DNA of 64,000 bases from Paramacrobiotus metropolitanus. Its lineage: Eukaryota > Tardigrada > Eutardigrada > Parachela > Macrobiotidae. The stretch spans positions 992,001 to 1,056,000 of the forward strand of contig NW_026570261.1 of assembly GCF_019649055.1 (NCBI RefSeq), in the 5' to 3' direction. The position numbers and the translations under genes are program-made. Under the pieces are notes generated by a model that saw nothing but the letters and a program-made list of their open reading frames with translations, made no database searches and had not been told where the DNA came from. Shown one piece after another: positions 23,910 through 37,800 of this stretch (positions within the stretch are counted from its first letter, which is position 1; each line of letters begins with the position of its first letter).

Positions 23910-26749
23910 ATGGGGAACAGCTTTTCCGACACAGTCCAGCACTTTGGCCATGCTATGCAATATCGCTATTCTCATGAAGATTTAATTGGAAGGGGATCGT
24001 TTGGCGCTGTTTACAAAGCCAGAGTTACGAAGCGGTGCCGTTATACAGGCGAAAATTTTGTAGCAGTCAAAGTGATACAAATCTGTGCCTCTTCCGAAAA
24101 CGTTGCCGACTACGAAAGTTTAATAGCAACATTGAGAACATTGAGGAGACTCACTGAACTTCACCACGAGAATCTCGTAGCGTATCATAAAGTGTCCATC
24201 ACAAGATCGTCCGCCGGAGCCACAGTCGAACTAGCAATGGACTGCCATATAGGTACCCTGTTCGGTTGTCCTTAGTAGCAATTTAACGCATTACTCTTTG
24301 GATTAATTACTGCATTAAAACCTTTCAGGGGATCTGGCTAAGCTGCTGAGGGAAGCCAAGCAGAAGACAGAAATCTTCAGTAGTTATAAAAAGGTGGAAA
24401 AATTTGTAATCTACTTGGCTCGGGGATTGGATTGCCTGCATCGCAACGGCATTATTCATGGAGATCTGAAACCGGAAAACGTTCTGGTAAAAGTATCCGC
24501 AAATGGTCGCCAAAAGCTGTTGATCAGTGATTTAGATGATATAGTTCAGATTGAAGGGAACGCAACTTCTTCGGCAGACATTTCGCAGTTGTGCGGCACA
24601 CCACGCTACATGTCGCCAGAGATGCTGAGAAAATTTTCCCAAATGGCGACTGAAGCGCCAGGACGGAAAGGGGATATGTGGAGCTTGGGCTGCATCATTC
24701 TTGATCTGGTCGAGAGCGTGGGACGTGTATTTAAGAAGCGACTTATAAAGGATGGGGACATTATAATTTATAAGTGCTGAAATTCAGCTCGCCGATTACC
24801 AGTACGCCACACTGATAATAAACGGCTACGCTCCGTTTGTGGACGGCGACGTTGATGGAGACCTGGCCGGCATCATTCGCCAGTGTTTGAATGTAATCAG
24901 CACAAGTCGGTTATCCGCCGGGGAACTGCTGCAGAAGTTGCAGAAAAAGGAGGTCATAATATTTTTCGCTTCTGACAGCTTCGCTTTACGAGATTTTTTA
25001 ATAATTGACCCTCTAACTGGTTCTGTAAGCGTTCAAGACACGCCGAGTAATGTGAAGATCTCACGCGACTCGCGGTGGTTTGGCTATCAACAGTTCTCTG
25101 TAACGGAAAGAAAAATTCTGTTCACGGAAGAGATACGTGACATCGACGACAAGTGGAAGTTCCGTGTTTGTATCTGGAGTTTTGGCGAAGGAGCATGGCA
25201 TGAACGAGAGACAATTTTGGCCTTAGACGTACGGATACATCCTGAAACAAGCTTTGTCGCGGTACAGAACAAAGTTTATTTCTGGGACATGAACAAAATG
25301 TTAACGGAAATAAGCATCTCTACTGGCAGGGTTACGTCTCTGAAGCATATTCCGTGGAGGTAAGACAATTATTATTTTGAGCTATTTGCCTACCTAGCCG
25401 CAGTATGTTCGACCACAAACATGCTATTGCTGACTGCTTTGTCGAGCTTTTCGACTATTTTGACGCACTCGTTCCCGTGGTGTGCCCAGTACTCGTACAG
25501 TATATTATCTTAAATTTCTTAGGCTTTTTAGATTTACGTTTCTCTGATTCAGTTGGTTGAAGGAGCTTGAGGGAAGCGACCTGGAACATGGCACCATATT
25601 CGTGTACATGTGCAAAAATTGCTAATTTGGCACAATCAAATACACGTTTTTGCATTATTTCATGGCATTCTGCAACCAGATTGTTCGTTAACACTGGCGT
25701 AAAAACCGTTTGCGTGCAACATGCGGTTATCGGTAACAAAAAATTCCAAAATTTAAAACTTAAGCTAACGAATGAGTGCCGAAAGTCTCACTATAAATGG
25801 ATATTCTTCGAATTTTGCATGAAAACGCAAATTACCATGAACGTCGTTTTTACGTCGAACCATCTTTCCAAATTTCAAACAACATACTGTAGAAATTAAT
25901 TTAAAACTGGAAGATCAATTGATAATCAGACTTTTGATAACCAGACTAATCTGATAACCATAACAGATGGTTGATAATCTGACTCCGTGCATGTAAACTT
26001 TTGGAATTGTATTTCACCCATTGCTCCCGAGCCGTGACTTTGAGCGCTTAAACGGTTTTCATGCCTATGTATCCAAATCATGCAATGTCATAAAACAATG
26101 TGAAAAGGGGTTGGAGATGCGCGAAAGCTGAAGTTTTCTTAGATGTATACCCAGTTTGGTACCATGACCCGGGTCACTTCCCATTAGTCACACTTTTTTA
26201 CAGTCATGAGAGATAACGATTCAAGCGTTTCTGTTTTACAGATCCTACGAATTTGTACAAGCAGTGGCAAAATACGATCTGCAGATAATTTATGCTACAC
26301 CACCGGTCCTGTGGCAGTTTGATACGGTAACAAAAAGTTGGAAATCCTACCCTAAGATGCCAACACGACGCTTGGATTTTGCAATGGCTGTGGTCAACGA
26401 TTACGTATACATTATGGGGGGATACGTTAACAAAAACTCGGAAAGGGTTGCAGTAGCCGACTGTATTCGTCTGAAAGCTGGAACGGCTACATGGGACGTG
26501 ATTGAACCACTACATCAACCCAGACTAAAGCATTCAGCATGCGTTATTAAAGACCGAATATATGTCTGCGGCGGCCAGCACGCCGGAAAAGACCACGCAC
26601 TGACGATAGAATTTTTCGATACTAAACGCAATGCAGCATGGTCGACCGTCACCTTATCCGGAGAGGATGTCAATGTCTTATCGGACTGGGCAGCTGGAAT
26701 CCCATGGTCTCGGGAAAGAATAACTGCCGCCACCTTCTATCATCCTTGA
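23910..26749 (+). CDS. Protein kinase fused to C-terminal kelch repeats, four exons, about 606 aa
   Basis: Model join(23910..24252, 24329..24726, 24788..25359, 26242..26749). The first, second and fourth exons are joined by clear sites (ATAG|GTACCC, TTTCAG|GGG, GGAG|GTAAGA, TTTACAG|ATC). The 61-nt intron 24727-24787 (CGT|GTATTT to AATTCAG|CTC) is inferred because the frame otherwise shifts by one. Kinase features: glycine loop GRGSFG at 27-32, Lys54 in FVAVKV, catalytic loop HGDLKPEN at 158-165 (Gly replacing Arg of HRD, catalytic Asp160 kept), DLD at 182-184 in place of DFG, and GTPRYMSPE. Kelch-like strands follow (DYVYIMGGYV, DRIYVCGGQ). It starts MGNSFS, so N-myristoylation is possible. 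The substrate is unknown. The last intron holds a fold-back MITE. Confidence 0.78.
25560..26175. mobile_element. Fold-back MITE, copy 2, in the kinase-kelch intron
   Basis: The inverted outer arms 25568-25690 and 26080-26170 and the interior (GCGTAAAAACCG…ATGCGGTTATCGG, then TTCGAATTTTGCATG) match the element at 8036-9180 but lack its nested SINE and second MITE. It is non-coding. Confidence 0.5.
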
Positions 26750-28871
26750 CAGCGGCGTCTGCCGACTAGACCAATCTTTCCCTGTTAGACGGACTATTGA
26801 ACAACGGTGCGTACAATAATGTTTCCATTGCAACATCTCTAAACTCTTTCGAGCATGTACTTTCGTTCTTCGTGATGCTTTTGCTGTGTTGCGGTGGATG
26901 TTGTGCACATGTATAAAATGATGGTAAAAACGAAGAGCTAAAATATTTATGGTAGTAAACATGCTCACTTATAGCTCAGCTTATAACCGTTTCGTGAATG
27001 ACGGCAAAAGAGGTAAAATGAAACGAGAGGTGGTAAATGTCGTTTCGTCTTTGATTATATTGTAGGTACGTTTGGCTTCCATCGTTATTGTAGTCCACGA
27101 TCATACAGCTACGTGCCAGCGCCCTTAATTGTGGACGCACCCACCATTTTGTCGAAACGTTTGAAGCATTCTGCCAATGCACTTCTTAATCGGCCCATGA
27201 TATCTATTCTCCGCCACATCTCTTCCACATCTGGCACACAAAGGACGCTCGAAAATTTGTGCACCAAACCACAGGCCAACGGAAATGCGAAAAGTCTGGT
27301 TATCCAAGAAACTGCCGAATACTTTCGCTGGAAGCGCGTTGAGCTACCCTAGGCCCCGGCGTACCTTCGCGTTGACTGGTCTCAACCGTGCTTCGTGTCA
27401 CTTATTGTCGCCAACGTCATCCCATAGCTTGGTGACGTTTTTGTGTAATGGCGTTATCCCATACACTAATGTGAACGCCTGCCAAACCCAGCGGTGACTC
27501 TTCACAGGCGGGGACATCCGTTTTCAGCATTCACACGAATCGTTGACCAACTTCTCACTATTACCATTGTAAATCGGTTATGTGTTATGATAGCTGTCGG
27601 GTCGAAAACATGAAAGTCAAACAGACCGAAACCATCGATGGCTTCGGACGATATCGTCAAGAAAAATATTCTCCTAGTTACTGAATCGAGCATGGATCCT
27701 GATCGATGTACTAAAGAAGCGTTAACGGTTCACATGGGCAACAAAGGGAAACGTTCGACGAGCTGTAATAAGCACGACAGCGTCATTCTCAGATCATTGG
27801 ATGAGCCATAAAAAGCTCCCCAAAGGGACATCGTTCGCTATTTTACGTTTCATTTATCACCGATCGCCTCACTTGATCACCAATCAATGCCCACCGCTCG
27901 GTCGCTATTTATTTATTGCCTTCTAAAGGTCATGACTGATTTACTGTTATAATTTGACCAATCTTTTCATTGTTCCTGGTCCGCTCGTCAGACCGCCGTA
28001 TTGCAAATAAAATCATTATCATGTACTGTAGTTCTGTATTTTTCTCCGCTTCATGGCATTGTTGACATAATACGCAGATTCAGACATTCGGGTATCTTCC
28101 AACGCCTATGTAGGTTTTTTGTGCATTATGCGCAGTAGATACGACTGGTAACGTGTGTCATCACGATCCGGAGCTTATCTACGCTCCGAATGGTCAAAAC
28201 AACCATACCGCACGTATTCGAGATACCGCGCTGCACAGCTCCGTTTTTCAACATACCCGTTCTTATCTCTATGAATCATAACTTATGCACCATAATGCGC
28301 TGCACTGGCCGTATACCAGCCCACAGAGAAAGATGTCTGATTTTTCGCAATAATGGCATCATTGTAGAAAGCACCATGCAACACTGAGCGGTGAATCGTA
28401 TATCAGGCGACGCTTTCCAGGCTCAAGCAAGCTGGAAAATTGCGAACCGTTAACGAACCGAACCATGTGAACCGTTAACCGCCGCAGCAGATTTTTTTGT
28501 GAATCATGACCACAAAAAAACCCGTGGAATATCGTGCCGTACAGAACATTGTGCATACTCTTTCCTACAGAAAATCACATGAAATCCAGTTCATTCAGCA
28601 GCTGCAATATCCTCCGTTTAAAAAAATCAAATACGGTTACGTATGTTCTCATCAAGAGTAAAGACAAAACCAATCACCCAGAAACGTAAGAACTATTTCC
28701 AACAAAACAAACGAAACATTAACTAATATTATATACTAATAAGATGATGAAGCCTGTATGTTTTCCACTCCCAACTGACCGTCTGCGCCCGCAAATGTGT
28801 CCATACTATGGAAAAGCGGCAAAACTTCAAGAAGTTTCAACCGACGAGCCGCTGGACGCATGCGCTTCGTT
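26750..28871. other. Intergenic stretch between kinase-kelch and K3
   Basis: About 2.1 kb with only short frames on both strands. None has a domain or paralogue that I recognise. It is the region between two genes that end toward each other. Confidence 0.4.
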
Positions 28872-31800
28872 TCAGTCACGCTTCATTTTCATCACCACAC
28901 AGCCAAAGCCGTATCTGGGCTGCGGCAATCGGCATGCATGCAGCGCCCAGCGGTCAGCGTCTTCATCGTACACTTCGATGCTGGAATGGCTGTTCCACTC
29001 GTTGGCATCGTATCCACCGAGAACGTACAGCTTGCCGTCCACGCAAGCGCATCCGGGGCTATGGCGTGGCTCGACCAGATCCCCTACGGTTAATTGCCGT
29101 TGATATCGCACATTCTAGCCAGAATTACAGCTTAACACTGCAGAGAGTTTTAAGACTGAAACAGTCTGTCTGACCTTTCCTTATCCACTGATTTGCTGCG
29201 CGGTCGTACGCCTCCACACAGCGTTCTCGATCGACTCCATTTCCACCTGTGCAGTATATCGGTGGAATTAATTTGGGTTTCGGAGCAAGGGAAAAGATTG
29301 TATACGAAAAATGTCGTTTACTCAAATACAAAGTAGGTAAGAAGTACGTTCGAATTACGGGTATACTAAATAACTAGATTGGTGCTCGTATGTAACCGTC
29401 CAAAACGACCGGTCGTCTCAGACGACCGCCGGTCGTTTTGGCCTCTAAGCCGTGCGAAACGACCGGGGGCGGCCAAAACGACAGTCGTAAATTTTGCCCA
29501 CCCAGTTTTTTTGCGTTTTTGATCATGTCCAAATGGAATAAGGCAATAAGCTAACTTTCCTATGTAATTAGATTCATAACCGGTAAGTTCTGCCGAAGTG
29601 TAAATTCGCTTCCGGTCGTTTCTGCCGGAGTGTAATTTCGTATCCAGTCGTTTCAGCTGGAGTGTAAATTGTTTCTGCCGCGGTGGGCCAAGGTTTTATA
29701 TTTTGACCAGACACATGGTCCTAGGGGGTAAATTCCCACTAAGGTATATTGTACTTGACAAGACTAGGTGGTAATTTACCACCTACAAAATTACATATCT
29801 CTGGGTTAGAGTTCCCTCCTCTGGGGTAGCACTACCGGGGTCCGTATGTATGGGTGGTAATTCACCACCTTGTCCATACACCTGGGTGGGAATTTACCAC
29901 CTAGGTCCATATGTATGGTTGGTAATTTACCACCTAGTCCATGTGTCTGGTGGGAATTTTTTACCTACATCAAAAGTCTGGTGGGAAAACGTTCATATCT
30001 CTGGGTAGGAAATTACCCCTAAGTCCATGAGTCGGGTGGTAATTTACACTCAGGTCCCTACGCCTGGGCGGGAATTTTCCACATAGGGCATAAGTCTGGT
30101 GGAAATATGACCATATCTTTCAGTAAAAATTTGCCACCTAGGTCCACTCCGGCAGGAACGGCCGGGAACGAATTTGAACTCCGGCAGAAACGACCAGATA
30201 CAAATTTACCCTCTGGCAGAAACGACCGGATACGAAATTTAACGAGTACCATTTGGTCTTGATCAAAAACGCAAAAAACTGGGTGAGCAAAATTGACGTC
30301 GGTCGTTTTGGCGGCCCCCGGTCGCTTCGGACGGTTTAAAGGCCAAAGCGACCTGAGGCGACCGGTCGTTTTGGACGGTTACACTCGTATACTGAAATAA
30401 GTTATATGTTCCAGTTTAATTTTTACGCATACCGACATACGTACCGACTACGTAAATCAATCCGCTGGGAGCCACACAGGCAGCGCACTCGCTGCGCGCG
30501 GTCGGCATGTTGGCCAGTCTGCTCCAGGAGTTTGTTGATGGATCATAACAGAAAGCCGTCCTGCAGTCGCGCGCCCCGTTTTCTCCTCCGAACGCATACA
30601 GTCGGTCTTCACACGCCACCAATGCCAAGGAGGCCCGACGAGCGGGTAGCGAAGCGACGACGCTCCAAGAATCGTCATTCGGGTCGTACACTTCCACGGA
30701 CGTCAGTGGTTGCATCGATGCGCTGTCCTGAGCATAACCGCCGACCGCGTAAATGCCACCATTCAGTGTGGCATATGCTACCGAATAGCGCCATATCCGC
30801 ATGGAGGTCAGCCGGCGCCACTCCTTACGCAGGTCCGTGTAGTGGCTGTTACGTTGTACAGTCATGACGTGGCCAGCTATGAACATAAACAGCGAACTGG
30901 AGTCAGGCATTACTACGGCGTTGCCGACCTCTTCGCGCAGTTTCTTCAGGCGCCACACTGCCGGTATCGATGGGCTGAAGACGTCCACCCTAGCGGCTAC
31001 GCTGCGCTGGCTGTCCTTACCACGTCCACCCACACAGAGGATCACTTATTCTTCGGCACCTGGCGCAAAACAAATGATTTTCCACGTTAAAGGGTTCGCA
31101 GTAGGAGTCATGCGCTACCAATTCTATGATACATACTCCTTTAAGAGGAGTATCATATTAATAAAAAATAATACAAAAGATACATTTTAAATTTATTTTA
31201 CAGCAGTCGATATCGCATCCTGAGTGGAAAAACGTTATGACAGCGTTGGCACAGTTCTTTGCCGCGATTCCTGTTTTCCTCAGTTTTAGTTGCGACTCTA
31301 AACAGCTGCGACAACAACAGACACGAATAGCGATTCTACCGTTCAGTCTACCTTTACATCCTACATCCGTAGATGCTAGATACGCATTACATTACACTGA
31401 CTATGTACTAAGAGGATTTAGTTTTCGCTTTGTATGAGAGCTACAAACACTTTCGGTAACAGATTCGAGATTGTCATTTATATACTTATGTATGTACCTA
31501 AAAAATTTAGAAACTCATGACCGTCCTCGATGGTTTTGTTTTTGTGAAGTGCTTGGTTTTCAGTTATACGTAGACAACACGCTGTTTTGTTAACCAATGT
31601 TCACTTACATGACCAATAAACAATACTCGTGCAGGCGTACACAATCTGAAAACCATTTAACGAAGTACCACGTGCAATGCTTACTGTACGACTGTCGTGG
31701 GATGGTGTCTTTCGTCTCTTCGCCGGGTGATTCCCCGACTGCTTCAGCCGAGCTTTGCGGCACCGCCATCGACGTACTGGTCAGGGCCAGAGCGTAGTCT

Positions 31801-34800
31801 TGCTGGCACTGGACACTCAGAAAGGGCACACGGACAGTCTGCAGTAGCGTATGCAGGTGCGCCAGTCTGCCGGGACGATCGTATTCCCACCAGCGCATCA
31901 CCGCCTGGAACACTAGATCCTCGCTTGCCACGTCCAAGACATCGGATCCAATCACCTGCATCAGCTGCAAACAAAAATTGCTGTAAATACTTCATCTTTT
32001 CCACTTTCCAAAAGTGTCCAACTGTGTTCATAAGAAACGTTCAGCTTGGACTTAAACGATCTTAAGGTCTGAACGCCTTTTCTGGACTGCTTCACTAAAC
32101 CGAACAGATAGAGCTAGCAGGCTGATACAACGTTTCTATGGCGTATAACACCGCCACAGGCTGTACCTGTTGCGTGTCCATCTGCAGAAAGTCGTGACCC
32201 TCCACAAATTCCAGGAAGTATCGCCGGATAAAGCTCAAGGCGGCGTCGCATACATTGGGATTATGGTAGTTGGAGGCCAGAGCATGGACCAACAGGCAGT
32301 TGGACAGATGCAGATGCTTCTCTACGTAGTCCCAACTCATTCGGACTACCGCGACCATCTGCAAGAACTGCGCCGCAATCAGGATACGCTCCACGTTGTC
32401 GCCGTTGAGTCTAATATCCAGTGTGTAGACAAACTCCACTAACCTGGGCAATGCAGAACCAAGAGTGAGCATAGAACTGCACGATTTTGACTGGAGATTA
32501 AAACTATGGATCTACACAAATGCCCTGCCCTCTACGAGTTTCGCAAAGGAGAGAATCTCCGATCAAATGCAGACATCGAAACTAATGTTGGTATAAAAAA
32601 TGTTTTTATTTGGTGTCAAATTGTTTGTTCAGGGCGCTAAAGCAGCTGGCGACTGTTCAGGTTGGAAAGGAATGCAAGGTCACCAGACAGCTATGATTAC
32701 GATTACCAGAATCGAGGAACACAGGTCCACCTTGGTGATATCGTATTTCACCAGGGGTAACAGACTTGACTGTTTTTAGTTGAAACTTACATAGAAATAC
32801 TTTTTAGTTATAGTTTTATGCTTCTTGAGTGAGGAAAACGCTAGCAGACTTCAGTAAAAACCTTTTCGAAAAATGCATAATATGCACTGTACAACAATCT
32901 ATGGTATATATGTGGCTATTGTATGTCATCTTATGTTTTTGTGTTATCTTTTGTTTTTCTTATGTTTTCTTATGTTTTTCTTATGTCTTTTCTTTTCCTT
33001 ATGTTTTCCTGTACTGAGAAACTTGTATCTGTACATTAGAAATACTGTGCACATGCTCAGAAATCGCCGTACGACTAAGGCCGGTAGGCTGTAGCTATGG
33101 CTGCACAAGGTATTTCTGACTTTTTTGTGTTTATTATGTCCTCACTCGGGAACATTATCGGAATCAGTAACAAAAGTTACGCGTAAAACACTTAAAAGCA
33201 AATCAAAAGGTCGCGCACAATATAGGACTACAAGTATTAGGTCACGATTCTGCACGCCGCTAACATTGGCTGCGACTCCACTCCCATGTTGGTTGGTTTT
33301 GTTTTGTGGCCTCCAGTAAAATTATTATCGCTACTTCCGGGTGGTTTTCTGAGGAGTGGCAGGCTGAGGTTTGGAATAATTTAACGAAAGTGGTTCATAA
33401 CGGCATCGAATTTAAATTTTTATAAAAGTATATTGAATTTATTTTCCCAATATTTGTTCCGTTTTAAGCAAAGAAACAAGAAATTAATCGAAATCTACCT
33501 GTAATCGATGTATCGTGATTTTCAACAGTTAAGTATTCTACTGTTAACAGCTACGCGCTGACGTTTTATCGGGGGGCGACTTATCGGAGTGTGGGAGCTG
33601 GCCCATAAAGGCATACACTATATGACTTATACCATACAATGGGAAACCTACTCGACTGCACCACCCCCTCTGCAAGCAGAAGCGGGCCTTTATATAGCTC
33701 TCTAAACGCATAACATACAAGCAAGGCCAACGTGTTGCACAACACGTTGGCCGAAGAACGAACGTTACACAATTACAGATACAGAACGAAGAACGTACGC
33801 ATCAACGAACGTACGCATTGTGTGGCGAAGCCCACACTTCCCTCCGTGTTGGAAAAACAACATGTAGATATAGTCTAGAGAAAACCAAAACCAAAGGAGA
33901 AAACAGACAACTGAAGAACGTCTAGAAAAAGAGCACCAACATGCACTAACTAAGATTTTCAAATTTGTTTTAAAGAACGATAGGTAGAGATACTTTAGAA
34001 CGGAAATTATCATTAGATAAAACGACTCCGCTCCGGGCGGATGCTCTTGCGACATACTGGACAACATGGTCTTTGTTGTGGTACGAGTCCAAGAGAGTAA
34101 TCAATCCGGAGGTCATCTGTGTATGTTTGGAATATTTTTCCAAGGCATCGTGAACATATTGCGTGACCGCAACGCAATTCCACAGTCGTAAGCAATTTCT
34201 TTTTGCGATTGAAGTCCCAATAACAGACCGGACATTCCTTTTGATTTTCTTTCGGTTGATAAGTCGGTACTGGGTCCACTGAGAGGGCTGACGACGTTGA
34301 TTGTTGATGTGTTAGGGTTACCGTTGTAAGTGTCATCGCGGATTCGGTCAGCTGTGACGGTGTTGGAATTAACATTCTTGTTGTTGTAGCTATTGTAGTT
34401 GTCGGTAAAGCGACTGGAAATGGAATCCAGTCCAAAATTGCTTGGCGTTTATATTTCCGTTGTCTGCGCTGGCGTCGCAGTGTAGCTGGGGGCGTAAGCC
34501 ACATGCATCTTCTTCTACGGGTGAGCCGCATCGTATTCCCGGTTATGCTCGCGCACGGCGCGTGCGGTATATCGTTGGCGAATGATTCGGAGTAAATCCC
34601 GGCTTAGGATAGCAGGTAAGATGTATCGTCGAAATGTATGTGTAAAGATGGCGATCGCGGACTGAGTAGAGTAGCGACAATTTTGGCAGGAATAGCGATT
34701 GTTGATAAAGTCAACAGGCAACGCTTCCGTTTCGTATGTTATTCGTAGATTACTGTCGGCGATATCGATATCTAATATTATAAATTGAAAGTCAGCACTG

Positions 34801-37800
34801 CAGTAAATCATAGGTGGACGGTGATGATCCATTTTTGTTATGATCGAAATAGAAGTGCGGTCCAGTAGTGCGCAGAAAGCGATGAAATTCTTACTGCCTG
34901 GGGCGATTGAAAAACCAAGAAGAGCAAGCTCGGAGATAATCAGCTCGGACAGTGGCTTGCTTTAGACAGGCTCTGATCTGCTATTCGTATGGATGGCATA
35001 AATGGGGGTTGGTTAAACTAGCATTTCAGTAGTTGTTTGATTGCAGTGATTTTAACCGGTGTGAACAAGCAGGTTAAAATTGAATCGACGGTCTTGTTGG
35101 ATGAAGTTGTACATGCGGTCGAGTACAGTTGAACGGTAGTTGACTGACAGTAATCAGAAATGTGTAAAGCGCTGACAGTAATAAGAAATCGTACAAAAGA
35201 AAAATCGGAACAGCAGAACCAAAACCAGAGCATAGAAAAAGGCGCTGTGAAGCGCTCACAGTCAGAGTGAAAAATGATTGTATACCATCTCTGCCGGTAA
35301 TTATTCAAAGGCATCGAAAATTCTGTCGCGTATGCGATCTTTTTTGAATGCTGAAAAATTAATTGTCGCTTCCTGCGATCTTTTGAATCGTAAAATTAAG
35401 TGTCGCTAGTTGCGATCTCTTGAGTACAAAAATCCTAATTGTCGCTTTAAGCGATCTTTTTGAATGATGCAAAATTACTTGCCGCTTCCTGCGATCTTTT
35501 TTAAATAAAACAAATTTTACGTGTCGCTTCATGCGATCTTTTTGAAACTTAAAACTTAAGTGTTGCTAGTTGCCACTTCTTGAATGGAAAAACCTTAACA
35601 ATCGCTTTACACGATTTTCAGTTCAGACTAAAACAACATGTTATTGTCGCTTGGCGTGATCCTTATAAAGTAAAAAAAAATTATTTTCTTGTCGCTTTAC
35701 GCGATCTTTTGCTGAACGAAAACCAATTGAATGTCGCTTCGGCGATTTTGTAAGTAGAGGAAACTTTAACTTGTCGCTTCATGCGATCTTTTGTTGAACG
35801 AAAACAATTAAATGTCGCTTCGTGCGATCTTGTCATTAAAGGAAACTTTAACTTGTCGCTTCGTGCGATCTTTTGTTGAACGGAAACAATTAACTGTCGC
35901 TTCGTGCGATCTTTTAAAGTAGAGTAAATTTTTATTTGTCGCTTCATGCGATCTTTTCATTTGATGTAATAGGAAATATGTCACTATTGTGATCTTTTAC
36001 TAGGAGAAAAATAAATATGTCGCTAATGCGATCTTTTGGCTGCAATGTAATAAATGGCACGGGACAAAATAATGTCATAATAATTTTAACCAGCGTGTGG
36101 ATCTTTTTATCAAAATAAAATATAATGCATCGCGTTTTTGTTTAGTTTTATTGAGTGTGTTGCTTCAATTAAATAATGCGGAATTATTAAAATACGAATT
36201 TGATTTTTTATACATTTTTCAAAAACAGTATTACCAAATGCGCTTGTCCGACTTACCATTGCGTCCAATTACTGTGTGCATTCGCATAGGCTCAAATCAT
36301 GTGCATAAAATTGGCAACGCTTACATCGAATTTCCTCAATACATGCATCTGAAATTTCCAAGCTGGGATTGTTGCAACTGGGGCAAAAATAATAGTGATC
36401 GGATCCATAAATTGGCTCTTTGGCGTGGCTATCGTAATTGTTTTCCTCATCATCGTTTTCGTACGTATCGTAGTTACTGGGATCAATAGTACACTGGCTT
36501 GCTTCGTGACCTTCGTTGTGACAACTGAAGCAGGTGCGGGGGGATGGACAGACCGCAAAATGGTGTCCCCAACCACCGCAATTTAAGCAATTCTCGCACT
36601 TCTGTGTATTGCCACGATCGTCGCTATCGTATTCTTGAGGATCGAGGTCACATTCCTGAGCGATGTGCGCTGCGCTGTGACAGTTAAAGCAGCAACGTGG
36701 GAATGGACAATCAGCATAGCGATGACCCCACCGACCACAGTTAAAGCACTGAGTCATGATTGTGAAAAGGCCTAATTTACCTGTAAGTACCTGCCTGTAT
36801 GTATTGAGACTTTTGTGTAAAGGTCAACTAAGTTGGCATTAGACAATTCTTGCACTGATAAGAAACTTTTCGTCCGTGGCAAAACCACGTTGTTTTATAT
36901 GGACTACCGCGTCCGTTGACGTTGGGTGTTTACTGACATAATTCAAGTTGCAAGGGACCGAACAAGTACCATCAAACAAGCTGTTGCATAACTTCTGGGT
37001 AACTATGTAATAAAATTAGATAACTGATTATGGATCGCGCTGGCTCATGACATAGTTAACTAATAAGAAATGTTTTGTCAAACGAACAAACACATGATAT
37101 ATGACATAACGAAGTTAACTAATAAAGCTGTTTTGTCGAACGAACAAACATATGACATAACGACGTTTTACTTCCACAATGCTTTTGTTATGTAACCTAA
37201 ATTGCTTAAGACTGTAATGTCCGTCAGGCACTTATGCAATAAGGCCGAAATTTGGCAGTGTTCGTTTATTCTGAGAGCAAATTACATTCACAAGAGAGTT
37301 GGCAGAATGATTGGTATGAAGTGTTGCATTATATATGTATGTAATATGTACTACGGACACTATTATGATGCAAACGGACGTACCTATACTTAGCACTTGA
37401 ACAAATAAAAAAATTACAAGACAATTAGAAAAAATTATATGCTTATAGTATAGTATAGTCAACGATCGTTATAACTGTTGTCGTTTAATGAACCTAATTG
37501 TTCGAGTTGGATGTCATAAGCAAGTATACATAAGCAAGTATAGCTTCCTTATGTAACAATTCACGAAAATTCGAACTCGCATAAATTTTGCTAGTAATGA
37601 CAGATTTTACGGCCTCAGTCGCATCGAATCTGCTCTGGTTTTATTTTCAAAAGAGTGAAATATCGCCTACATTTTGATAATGTCATGCCCATTAAAACTG
37701 TAATTAGTAATGTGAACTGCGCAAAATTTAAAATTTTTGCAAAAACAGTATTGACCCCGTCTTTGAAAATAGTGCCCGATTTATTCCATACATCCTGCGC

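Noticed and set aside
35322-36035. CRISPR array
   Set aside because: The units are about 20 bp with irregular, similar spacers in a eukaryotic LTR element, and there are no cas genes.
34013-36757. Host genes for a RING protein and a CNBP-like protein inside the K3 intron
   Set aside because: They lie exactly between two matching LTRs with primer site and polypurine tract on the same strand, so they belong to the element.
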